Shown here: positions 1 through 7,244 of the stretch, one piece after another
How positions within the stretch are numbered: position 1 is the stretch's first letter
How the letters are laid out: each line of letters begins with the position of its first letter
Assembly (NCBI GenBank): GCA_027858955.1
Contig: JAQIBR010000110.1
Span: 1-45,345 of the forward strand
DNA: 45,345 bases
Source: Bacteroidales bacterium
GTDB lineage: Bacteria; Bacteroidota; Bacteroidia; Bacteroidales; UBA12170
Direction of reading: 5' to 3'
The notes under the pieces: model-generated
What the model was told of the DNA's origin: nothing
Database searches by the model: none
Seen by the model: only the letters and a program-made list of their open reading frames with translations
Translations under genes and position numbers: made by a program

Positions 1-117
1 ATGCCGCATATTTTCACTTCGTTCAATTTGCAGTTTTGTTGATCTATCGGCATTAATCCCGAATATTCGGGATAAATTCAAAATTTGCTATGCGGCATTT
101 TGAACTACAATTGGTAT
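1..117 (+). repeat. 136-bp interspersed repeat, copy 1 (5' end cut by window)
   Basis: This is the first of five near-identical copies; the others are at 885-1020, 30794-30929, 32070-32205 and, inverted, 44942-45078. The left end lies before the window, so about 20 bp are missing. It shows inverted arms (AAATGCCGCATA near the left, TATGCGGCATTT near the right), a central perfect palindrome CCCGAATATTCGGG, and the right end AATTGGTAT. There is no open reading frame and no transposase inside. It looks like a non-autonomous (MITE-like) or structured-RNA element. The repeat status is certain from the copies; its nature is inferred. Confidence 0.9.
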
Positions 118-223
118 AATTTGCCAGGAATGAAGCCCGCAACCGGCTACTATTCTTATACTAAACGTTATGTCGCATGCAAAAAAAACCAAAAAAACAC
201 TTGCGATATATACTTATTTGATA

Positions 224-231
224 TATCTTTG
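224..231 (+). promoter_or_regulatory. -7 promoter box of the RHH/MazF operon
   Basis: TATCTTTG matches the Bacteroidota consensus TAnnTTTG, with a TTG at 201-203 giving a 20-nt spacer. Transcription would begin about 4-7 nt downstream, before the ATG at 249. This argues against a start at the upstream GTG (231). Confidence 0.6.
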
Positions 232-248
232 TGGTATACATAAAAGCT

Positions 249-479
249 ATGAAAACAATATCTTTAAAAATTGACGATTCTATTTTCGGAGAAACTGAAA
301 AAATTCTCTCCCGAATGAAAAAACCTCGAAATAGATACATTAACGAGGCAATAGGATATTACAACCAGCTTCAAAGGCGGATAATTATTGAAAAAAGGCT
401 TAAAAAAGAATCTGAACTAGTAAAAAAAGATTCTATGTCTGTACTTAAAGAATTTGATGAGATTGAATATGTCGATTAA
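249..479 (+). CDS. Ribbon-helix-helix antitoxin of a type II toxin-antitoxin pair
   Basis: This 76-residue protein begins with a short beta-strand-like segment (MKTISLKIDD) followed by two helices containing the pattern PRNRYINEAI, as expected for an RHH DNA-binding fold (CopG/MazE-like). The C-terminal part is a charged helix (about residues 38-70) that would wrap the toxin. Its stop overlaps the start of the following MazF-type gene by 11 nt, the usual layout of translationally coupled antitoxin-toxin pairs. The ATG at 249 is preferred over the GTG at 231 because the -7 box covers 224-231. Such antitoxins normally repress their own promoter by binding over it. The exact RHH subfamily is not resolved. 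Confidence 0.8.
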   Translation: MKTISLKIDDSIFGETEKILSRMKKPRNRYINEAIGYYNQLQRRIIIEKRLKKESELVKKDSMSVLKEFDEIEYVD

Positions 480-816
480 ACAATTTGAATTATGGATAGC
501 CGACTTAAATCCACAAATAGGATTAGAACCAGGAAAAACTAGGCCTGTTTTAGTTGTGCAAACAAATTTATTGAACAAGGTTCCTCATCCTTCGACAATT
601 GTATGTCCAATTACTACAAATATTAAAATGGAATCTGAAATTTTAAGAGTTCATCTTAAAAAAGGAATGGCTAATTTACATCAAGATTGTGATATAATGA
701 TTGACCAAATACGATCCATTGATAATAAAAGATTAATCAAAAAAGTTGGGGTTTTACCAAAGGATCTTGTAAGTTTGGTTAAAGAAAACATTCAAATAAT
801 TATAGATATAGAATAA
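469..816 (+). CDS. MazF/PemK-family endoribonuclease toxin
   Basis: The 115-residue protein has the MazF/PemK SH3-like fold signature: FELWIADLNP at the start, then the loop GLEPGKTRPVLVV (Arg25 is the conserved catalytic Arg) and STIVCPITTN (Ser/Thr at about 42-43). These toxins cleave mRNA at short sequences and are neutralised by the cognate antitoxin, here the RHH protein just upstream. The ATG at 469 is chosen because it starts right at the conserved N-terminal strand; the upstream ATG at 457 and TTG at 454 lie deeper inside the antitoxin gene. The length is normal and there is no sign of inactivation. The pair lies between two direct copies of the 136-bp repeat. Confidence 0.88.
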   Translation: MSIKQFELWIADLNPQIGLEPGKTRPVLVVQTNLLNKVPHPSTIVCPITTNIKMESEILRVHLKKGMANLHQDCDIMIDQIRSIDNKRLIKKVGVLPKDLVSLVKENIQIIIDIE

Positions 817-884
817 AGCACGACGGCATAATAAGTAGTCTTCATACGGCTTGCAAAGCCCAGTTTGAAGCAAATGTTGAACTA

Positions 885-1020
885 ATACAGATTAGTCAAC
901 TAAATGCCGCATATTTTCACTTCGTTCAATTTGCAGTTTTGTTGATCTATCGGCATTAATCCCAAATATTCGGGATAAATTCAAAATTTGCTATGCGGCA
1001 TTTTGAACTACAATTGGTAT
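885..1020 (+). repeat. 136-bp interspersed repeat, copy 2
   Basis: This is a full-length copy, from ATACAGATTAGTCAAC to CAATTGGTAT. It differs from copies 3 and 4 by isolated substitutions (for example CCCAAATATTCGGG in the central palindrome). It lies in the same orientation as copy 1, so the toxin-antitoxin pair (249-816) is bracketed by direct repeats. Together with the hipB promoter it accounts for most of the 335-nt gene-free stretch 817-1151. The remaining piece, 817-884, holds a small hairpin (TTCA...GGCTT-GCA-AAGCC...TGAA, 841-869) of unknown role. Confidence 0.93.
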
Positions 1021-1064
1021 TACTAAATGCTGTTGCCGACATATTAATAGTTAAAATATTTTAC

Positions 1065-1072
1065 TATCTTTG
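1065..1072 (+). promoter_or_regulatory. -7 promoter box of hipBA
   Basis: TATCTTTG matches TAnnTTTG and lies 80 nt before the hipB start, leaving an AT-rich 5' leader of about 75 nt. No clear TTG -33 element is seen. HipB-type repressors usually bind this zone, but I see no unambiguous operator palindrome. Confidence 0.5.
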
Positions 1073-1151
1073 CATTAACTAATTAAATATTAAGTGTTAT
1101 ATCATTTTTAATTGTTTTACTACTTATATTTTAATATTTAAATTTGACGAA

Positions 1152-1469
1152 ATGGATAATTGGTTATTTTTAACAGAACAGGAAATATTAAAAGAAATAG
1201 GCAAAAGGATTAAAAAAATACGGCTCCAGCACAACCTTACTCAAAAAGAATTAAGTGAAGAAGTTGGATTAAGTGTTTCAACAATTAGCCTAATTGAACA
1301 AGGGAAATCCACTACGGTTGAAAGTCTAATAAGGATTTTAATTAGATTAAATCGTATAAAAGATTTTGAATCAGTATTTAGAGTTGGAGAAAACCTAGAG
1401 CTTAAATTAAAATTTGAAAGAGCGAGATTAAAATCAGAAAGAAAACGAGCATCTAAAAAAATAAAATAA
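1152..1469 (+). CDS. hipB: HipB-like XRE-family antitoxin/repressor
   Basis: The 105-residue protein contains a lambda-repressor-type helix-turn-helix at about residues 14-70, with the pattern LTQKELSEEVGLS followed by STISLIEQGKS. A basic C-terminal tail (residues 85-105) is rich in Lys and Arg. It is followed after 2 nt by hipA, so the two are cotranscribed and probably translationally coupled. In the hip system the HTH protein binds and restrains the HipA kinase and represses the operon. The family assignment is firm; the symbol rests on context. Confidence 0.85.
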   Translation: MDNWLFLTEQEILKEIGKRIKKIRLQHNLTQKELSEEVGLSVSTISLIEQGKSTTVESLIRILIRLNRIKDFESVFRVGENLELKLKFERARLKSERKRASKKIK

Positions 1470-1471
1470 CT

Positions 1472-2752
1472 ATGTTAGTAGAAATTATATTGCATGGTCA
1501 ATTATTAGGAACGGCTGAATGGAATGCTGAAAAGCAAAGTTCCACTTTTCAATATAATAACGAAATAGTTAAAGTCATAGAGCCTTCACCGATTTTAATG
1601 CCAACAGAAGAAAGAATATTTGAAACAAACAGAGACCATATCAACTTTCACAATTTACCTTATTTATTATCTGATTCAATGCCAGATGATTTTGGTAATG
1701 CCATGATGAAAGAATGGCTAAAACAAAGAGATTTATCCATTGATGACATCAATCCTGTTGACAGATTAACTTATGTGGGCAAAAGAGGTATGGGAGCATT
1801 GGAGTATATACCAGCTAATCACAGAGAAGATGATAATAGCCTTGTCGATATTAGTGAAATATATGATGTTGCAAAAAGCGTTTTAGAAAGCAAGAAAGAA
1901 ACTTCCTTTTCTGATTTAGACAAAGATAGTCTTACTGAAATACTGAGAATAGGCACATCCGTTGGAGGAGCAAGGGCTAAAGCTCTGATTGCCATAAAAA
2001 GAGATCAAAACAAAAAAATTGAAGAAATAAGATCCGGCGACATCATGCAACCAAAGGGCTATTCGTATTGGCTACTTAAAATAGACGGAGCAAATAAACA
2101 AAGCCTGGGAGAAAGTGAAGGTATGGGCAAAATAGAATTTGCTTATTACGAATTAGCAAAAGAAGCCGGGATTGAAATCTCAGAAAGCACTTTGCATGAA
2201 GAAAATGGCAGGTTTCACTTTTTAACAAAACGATTTGACCGTACTGATAATGGTGAAAAAATCCATATGCAAACACTCAGTACTTTAGCAGGCATTGATT
2301 ACAAAATTCAAAAAGCTAGCTCTTATGAAACTTTGTTCAGGGTTATGAAAAGGCTTCAACTTCCATACAAACAATATGAACAGCAATATAGACGCATGTT
2401 GTTCAATGTTGTTTCAAGAAATCATGATGATCATGTAAAGAACTTCTCATTCTTAATGAACAAGGATGGAAATTGGCAAATATCTCCGGCATATGACATT
2501 TGTTTTTCATATAGTCCAAGTGGAACATGGACTAATGTACACCAATCATCTATTAATGGTAAATACGATAATTTTACTAAAGACGATTTATTAGCCTTTG
2601 CTAAAATTTTTGGAATCAAAAAAGCCAATAAAATTATAGAAGAAGTTGTATCGGCAGTGAATCAATGGCCTAAAATAGCATCTGAAATTGATATTCCTCA
2701 AGAAAAAATAAAATACATTAATAAGTATTTAAGAACTAAAGATTTTTATTAA
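1472..2752 (+). CDS. hipA: HipA-family serine/threonine kinase toxin
   Basis: At 426 residues it is near the length of E. coli HipA (440). The order is an N-terminal HipA subdomain (about 1-110), the Gly-rich GTSVGGARAKA loop (161-171), then the kinase-like core. That core includes the catalytic segment NHDDHVKN (317-324, Asp319 the likely catalytic base) and SPAYDICFS (338-346, Asp342 the likely metal ligand). HipA kinases inactivate a translation-related target (glutamyl-tRNA synthetase in E. coli) and cause dormancy. All key residues are present, so it appears active. The HTH partner is immediately upstream. It converges with the EamA gene, and no terminator is obvious in 2753-2895. Confidence 0.92.
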   Translation: MLVEIILHGQLLGTAEWNAEKQSSTFQYNNEIVKVIEPSPILMPTEERIFETNRDHINFHNLPYLLSDSMPDDFGNAMMKEWLKQRDLSIDDINPVDRLTYVGKRGMGALEYIPANHREDDNSLVDISEIYDVAKSVLESKKETSFSDLDKDSLTEILRIGTSVGGARAKALIAIKRDQNKKIEEIRSGDIMQPKGYSYWLLKIDGANKQSLGESEGMGKIEFAYYELAKEAGIEISESTLHEENGRFHFLTKRFDRTDNGEKIHMQTLSTLAGIDYKIQKASSYETLFRVMKRLQLPYKQYEQQYRRMLFNVVSRNHDDHVKNFSFLMNKDGNWQISPAYDICFSYSPSGTWTNVHQSSINGKYDNFTKDDLLAFAKIFGIKKANKIIEEVVSAVNQWPKIASEIDIPQEKIKYINKYLRTKDFY

Positions 2753-2895
2753 GATAAGGAAAATGAGCAGTACCTAACAGTAAACTGAACTAAAAAACCA
2801 AACAAAACCCTATCGTTTTCAATAATTTATTACAGACTGCAATTAAAATAAGCTTTTTAGATTTTCATTTTGCCACTCTTCGATAAGAAAGAGCT

Positions 2896-3804
2896 TTACA
2901 ATATGTTTTTCTTTGTCCTATTTGTGGTAAAGAATAATAAAAGCGAAATTGTAATTATAATTATTCCGATAATAGTCAACATTTCGGGGTTTTCGTCAGG
3001 AAGAATAATCCAGGATAGGATAACTCCGAATACAGGAATAATAAACTTCCATAAATTGACATGAGAGACTTTTACATTTGGTCGTTGAAGCAGTCGGAAC
3101 CAAATACTAAATGCCGCTGCCGACATAAAGCTTAACCACAAAAGTGATATCCAATAATCTATGGGTTTTGGCTCAAAATTAAGTCCCTCCAGAGGAATAG
3201 AAAGAATAATTAAGCCTAATCCACCAAATAGTAAAGATATAGATATTAGCACTTTAGGATTAATATGTAAAGCATTTCGAGCCACCAAAACATTACTAAA
3301 CCCTGATGTTATATTAACGCCTAAAAGCATAAGTACGCCAAGCAATTCTGCTGTACCGGCTAACTGCAAGCTTTGTCGACTCACACTTACAAATACAACT
3401 CCAAGAATTCCAAATCCAATCGCTATAAACTTCTTTAAACCAAAACTATCGCTCGGAATCATAATAGCGGCGATAAGTGCAATAATTAAGGGTTGAGCTC
3501 CAATAACAATTGCTCCAAGAGCTCCGGGTACAAGATTAAGCCCACTATAAAATAAGGCATAGTTGATAATTGTTTGCGAAAAAGTCAATAAGATTAAAAG
3601 TTTATAATTGCTCTTAACAACTTGAATATAAGACCCCGACTTGAGTGCAAAAGGCAGTATCATTAATCCTGATAGAAAAAAACGTATGCCTGCAAACTGT
3701 AATGGCGTAGAATAATTTAGTCCTACTTTTATGCCGGCAAATGCTGTCGACCATAATAAACAGGCAAGCACTGCCCAAAGCGCGGTATTAAGTGATGATT
3801 TCAA
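2896..3804 (-). CDS. EamA/DMT-superfamily membrane transporter
   Basis: This 302-residue protein is almost entirely hydrophobic, with about ten predicted membrane helices in two EamA halves. The first helix carries LLWSTAFAGIKVGL, typical of RhaT/YdcZ-type drug/metabolite transporters, and the second half has FMSAAAFSIWFRLL. The only usable start is TTG at 3804: the frame is closed by TGA 18 nt upstream and the next internal Met would delete helix 1. The substrate cannot be inferred. A short stretch matching part of this gene recurs at 1021-1043 (see findings). Confidence 0.85.
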   Translation of the reverse strand: MKSSLNTALWAVLACLLWSTAFAGIKVGLNYSTPLQFAGIRFFLSGLMILPFALKSGSYIQVVKSNYKLLILLTFSQTIINYALFYSGLNLVPGALGAIVIGAQPLIIALIAAIMIPSDSFGLKKFIAIGFGILGVVFVSVSRQSLQLAGTAELLGVLMLLGVNITSGFSNVLVARNALHINPKVLISISLLFGGLGLIILSIPLEGLNFEPKPIDYWISLLWLSFMSAAAFSIWFRLLQRPNVKVSHVNLWKFIIPVFGVILSWIILPDENPEMLTIIGIIIITISLLLFFTTNRTKKNIL

Positions 3805-3897
3805 ACGGTATGGAATTAATCATATAAAAGGCAAATTAAGTCTAATTTATTTAGAATTGGAAATACAATTATTTTTGCTGACTCCTGAAATAAGGTC

Positions 3898-3929
3898 ATA
3901 AAAAAAAGGATCACTTGCGCAATCCCTTT
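3898..3929 (-). terminator. Terminator after ppdK
   Basis: On the minus strand AAAGGGAT and ATCCTTT form a stem (one bulged G) around TGCGCAAGTG, followed by a run of T. It lies 20-50 nt past the ppdK stop. Confidence 0.6.
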
Positions 3930-3950
3930 CAAATGAATTAGGAACTTACA

Positions 3951-6887
3951 CTATTTTCTAAAGTTTTTCAACTCTTTTTTCAGTTTCTTTAATACATCCT
4001 TAGCTTCTGATTTTAATTGTATTATCTCTTTTTCAGTTTCTTTGCGAGCAACTTTTGCCGCTTTTTTAGCTTCTTTTTCGAGTTCAGTAAACTCCGCTCC
4101 TAAAACATCACCAACATTTTTGGCGCTGTCTTTAAGCTGATCAGTTGCTTTGTCTTTATCCCAAGCACCTTGTTTAATATTTGCTTGAGCAGCAGCCAAA
4201 CGCGCAATTGGCACACGGAATGGAGAACAACTTACATAATCGAATCCTAAAGTATTACAGAATTCAACTGAACTTGGTTCACCACCATGCTCACCACAAA
4301 TACCTATCTTTATATTTGGGCGTGTTTTACGTCCTTTTTCACAAGCAATTCTCATCAAACTACCAACTCCAACTTGATCCAATACCTGAAAAGGCTCATG
4401 TTCTAATAATCCCTTTTCCAAATAAATCGGTAAGAATTTACCAGCATCGTCACGAGAATAGCCGAAAGTCATTTGAGTTAAGTCGTTAGTACCGAAAGAG
4501 AAGAACTCAGCAGATTCCGCCATTTCATCAGCCGTTAAAGCAGCACGAGGAACTTCAATCATGGTACCAACCATATATTCGATACTGTTATTTCTTTCTT
4601 CGAATACTTTCTCGATAGTCTTACGAACGATAATTTCTTGCATTTTCATCTCTGCCTTAGTTCCAGTTAAAGGAACCATAATCTCAGGAAAGGTAGTAAT
4701 GCCTTTTTCCTTAAGGTTAAGACATGCTTCGATAATTGCGCGAGCTTGCATTTCGGTAATCTCAGGATAAGTATTTCCTAAACGACAACCACGGTGACCA
4801 AGCATAGGGTTAAACTCGTGAAGATCATCAACTTTATGTTTGATAGCTTCAACAGAAATACCCATTTCTTTTGCCATTTCTTTCTGATTGGCTTCTTCAT
4901 GAGGAATAAATTCATGTAAAGGTGGATCGAGCAAACGTACAGTAACGGGAAGGTCGTGCATAGCACCAAAAATACCTTCAAAGTCCTTACGTTGCAATGG
5001 CAATAATTTTTCTAATGCTTCGCGACGACCAGCTTCGTCAGAAGCAAGAATCATTTCGCGCATAGGGCGGATTTTATCTTCTTCGAAGAACATATGCTCT
5101 GTACGGCAAAGACCAATACCTTGGGCACCAAAATCGCGAGCGACTTTAGAATCGTGAGGAGTATCAGCATTGGTACGAACCAACATTACCGAATACTTAT
5201 CAGCCAAGGTCATTAATTCGCCAAAATCGCCACTCAATTCAGGTTTGATAGTTTCAATTTTTCCTTCATAAACTTCACCAGTTGATCCGTTCAAAGAAAT
5301 CCAATCACCTTCTTTAAAGGTTTTGCCTTCGGCAATCATGGTTCTGGTTTTATAGTTGATTTTAGCTGCACCTGCTCCAGAAACACAACATTTACCCATT
5401 CCACGAGCTACAACAGCTGCGTGAGAAGTCATACCTCCACGAGCAGTTAAAATTCCTTTGGCAATATTCATTCCCTCCAAATCTTCAGGAGAAGTTTCGA
5501 TACGAACTAAAATAGAATTTTCATATTTTTCACATTCATCTGCAAAGAAAACGATTTGACCAGTTGCTGCACCTGGAGATGCCGGCAAACCTTTAGAAAT
5601 AACATTTGCTTTACTGATCGCTGTTTTTTCGAATACAGGGTGTAATAATTCGTCTAATCTATTTGGCTCAACACGTAACAAAGCTTCTTTTTTGGTAATC
5701 ATATCTTCTTTAAGCATATCTATGGCAATTTTAACCATAGCTGCACCTGTACGTTTTCCACTACGTGTTTGCAACATCCATAATTTGCCATCTTGAACAG
5801 TAAATTCTAAATCTTGAATATCTCTATAATGAATTTCCAGATTATTCTGAATAGTGTTTAATTCTTTATAAATAGAAGGCATAGTTTCTTCTAAAGAAGG
5901 AAAGTTAGCTGCGCGAACTTCTTCAGTTACACCTGCTAAAACAGCCCAACGCTTAGAACCTTCTATAGTAATTTCCTGTGGAGTACGAATACCCGCAACA
6001 ACATCTTCGCCTTGAGCATCGATTAAGTACTCACCATTGAAAATATTTTCACCAGTTCCAGCATCACGTGTAAAAGCTACTCCGGTTGCAGAGTTTTTAC
6101 CCATATTACCAAAAACCATTGCCTGTACGTTAACTGCAGTTCCCCATTCTGAAGGAATATCATTTAATTTACGGTAATAGATTGCGCGGTCAGTCATCCA
6201 GCTATCAAAAACAGCCATAACAGAACCCCATAATTGCTCCCAAGGATTATCTGGAAAATCTTTTCCGCTTTGTTTTTTAACGGCAGCTTTAAAACGAGCA
6301 ACCATATCTTTTAAGTCATCAACAGATAAATCGTTATCGTCTTCAACACCTTTTTCTTCTTTAATATGATCCATAATTTCTTCAAACGGATCGATGTCTT
6401 CTTTAGATTCTGGTTTCATGCCCATAACAACATCACCATACATCTGCACAAATCGACGGTAAGAATCCCAAGCAAAACGCTCGTTACCAGATTTCTTAGC
6501 AATGCCTTCAACAGCCAAATCGTTCAACCCTAAATTTAAAACAGTATCCATCATACCAGGCATAGAAGCACGAGCACCGGATCGAACAGATAATAAGCAA
6601 GGATTTTCTTTATCACCAAACTTGGAACCCATCATATCTTCAACTGCTTTAACAGCTTCTTCCACTTCGCTTTTAATCATTTCAATAGCGAAGTCTTTTC
6701 CTTTTTCATTGTAAACTGTGCAAACTTCAGTAGTAATTGTGAAACCGGGAGGAACCGGAACGCCAATTAAATTCATTTCGGCAAGGTTAGCTCCTTTTCC
6801 GCCTAATAGGTTTTTCATTGTTGCATTTCCATCGGCTTTTTTATCTCCGAATAAATATACATTTTTCTTGTTGTTGTCTTTAGTCAT
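3951..6887 (-). CDS. ppdK: Pyruvate, phosphate dikinase with extra C-terminal tail
   Basis: This enzyme interconverts pyruvate + ATP + Pi and PEP + AMP + PPi. The nucleotide-binding domain opens with LLGGKGANLAEM (27-38). The phosphohistidine domain has GGMTSHAAVVARG, with His489 as the phosphorylated residue. The PEP/pyruvate barrel ends with GICGEHGGEPSSVEF and RVPIARLAAAQA (about residue 902). Characterised bacterial PPDKs (874 residues in Clostridium symbiosum) end about there, whereas this protein runs 76 residues further as a Lys/Glu-rich predicted helix. In anaerobes with PFOR, also in this window, PPDK often runs in glycolysis to save ATP or in gluconeogenesis. It is monocistronic, with its own -7 box and terminator. 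Confidence 0.96.
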   Translation of the reverse strand: MTKDNNKKNVYLFGDKKADGNATMKNLLGGKGANLAEMNLIGVPVPPGFTITTEVCTVYNEKGKDFAIEMIKSEVEEAVKAVEDMMGSKFGDKENPCLLSVRSGARASMPGMMDTVLNLGLNDLAVEGIAKKSGNERFAWDSYRRFVQMYGDVVMGMKPESKEDIDPFEEIMDHIKEEKGVEDDNDLSVDDLKDMVARFKAAVKKQSGKDFPDNPWEQLWGSVMAVFDSWMTDRAIYYRKLNDIPSEWGTAVNVQAMVFGNMGKNSATGVAFTRDAGTGENIFNGEYLIDAQGEDVVAGIRTPQEITIEGSKRWAVLAGVTEEVRAANFPSLEETMPSIYKELNTIQNNLEIHYRDIQDLEFTVQDGKLWMLQTRSGKRTGAAMVKIAIDMLKEDMITKKEALLRVEPNRLDELLHPVFEKTAISKANVISKGLPASPGAATGQIVFFADECEKYENSILVRIETSPEDLEGMNIAKGILTARGGMTSHAAVVARGMGKCCVSGAGAAKINYKTRTMIAEGKTFKEGDWISLNGSTGEVYEGKIETIKPELSGDFGELMTLADKYSVMLVRTNADTPHDSKVARDFGAQGIGLCRTEHMFFEEDKIRPMREMILASDEAGRREALEKLLPLQRKDFEGIFGAMHDLPVTVRLLDPPLHEFIPHEEANQKEMAKEMGISVEAIKHKVDDLHEFNPMLGHRGCRLGNTYPEITEMQARAIIEACLNLKEKGITTFPEIMVPLTGTKAEMKMQEIIVRKTIEKVFEERNNSIEYMVGTMIEVPRAALTADEMAESAEFFSFGTNDLTQMTFGYSRDDAGKFLPIYLEKGLLEHEPFQVLDQVGVGSLMRIACEKGRKTRPNIKIGICGEHGGEPSSVEFCNTLGFDYVSCSPFRVPIARLAAAQANIKQGAWDKDKATDQLKDSAKNVGDVLGAEFTELEKEAKKAAKVARKETEKEIIQLKSEAKDVLKKLKKELKNFRK

Positions 6888-6997
6888 CTTTGCTAAATTT
6901 TATATTAAATTTCTAATATCAATCTCTGATTTTCAATTATTTTATTCCCTACAAACTGAATTAATTTTTAGCCAAATCAGCGATTTTTTTGGACACA

Positions 6998-7005
6998 CAA
7001 ATTTA
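6998..7005 (-). promoter_or_regulatory. -7 promoter box of ppdK
   Basis: On the minus strand TAAATTTG matches TAnnTTTG, about 110 nt before the ppdK start. The 357-nt gene-free stretch 6888-7244 otherwise holds only AT-rich sequence and the unassigned promoter of the kinase gene at 7245. Confidence 0.5.
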
Positions 7006-7244
7006 AGAATTTTATCGAATTTATTTTAAAAATATTTCAGCATATATATTCAATAGTCAGCCCTAATCTAACAGCAATGTTTATATCTATATATCAACTG
7101 ATTACAAAATTTTGATACTTTTTGTTTTTAGACTATTTAATTAATACTTATTCAAAATTCATTGTTAATAAAAAAGATTAGCACCTGTATCCATATTTTT
7201 AAAATACAGTAATTTAACTATTTGAAAACAAGACAAAAATTAGT

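Noticed and set aside
817-884. Terminator after the MazF gene
   Set aside because: The hairpin at 841-869 has an internal bulge and no T-run on either strand.
121-885. Possible integron-type attC sites on either side of the MazF pair (AACGTTATG near 165-175; GTTGAAC with a hairpin at 841-882)
   Set aside because: One GTTRRRY-like box and small hairpins are present, but the paired boxes of a real attC are not, and no integrase gene is visible.
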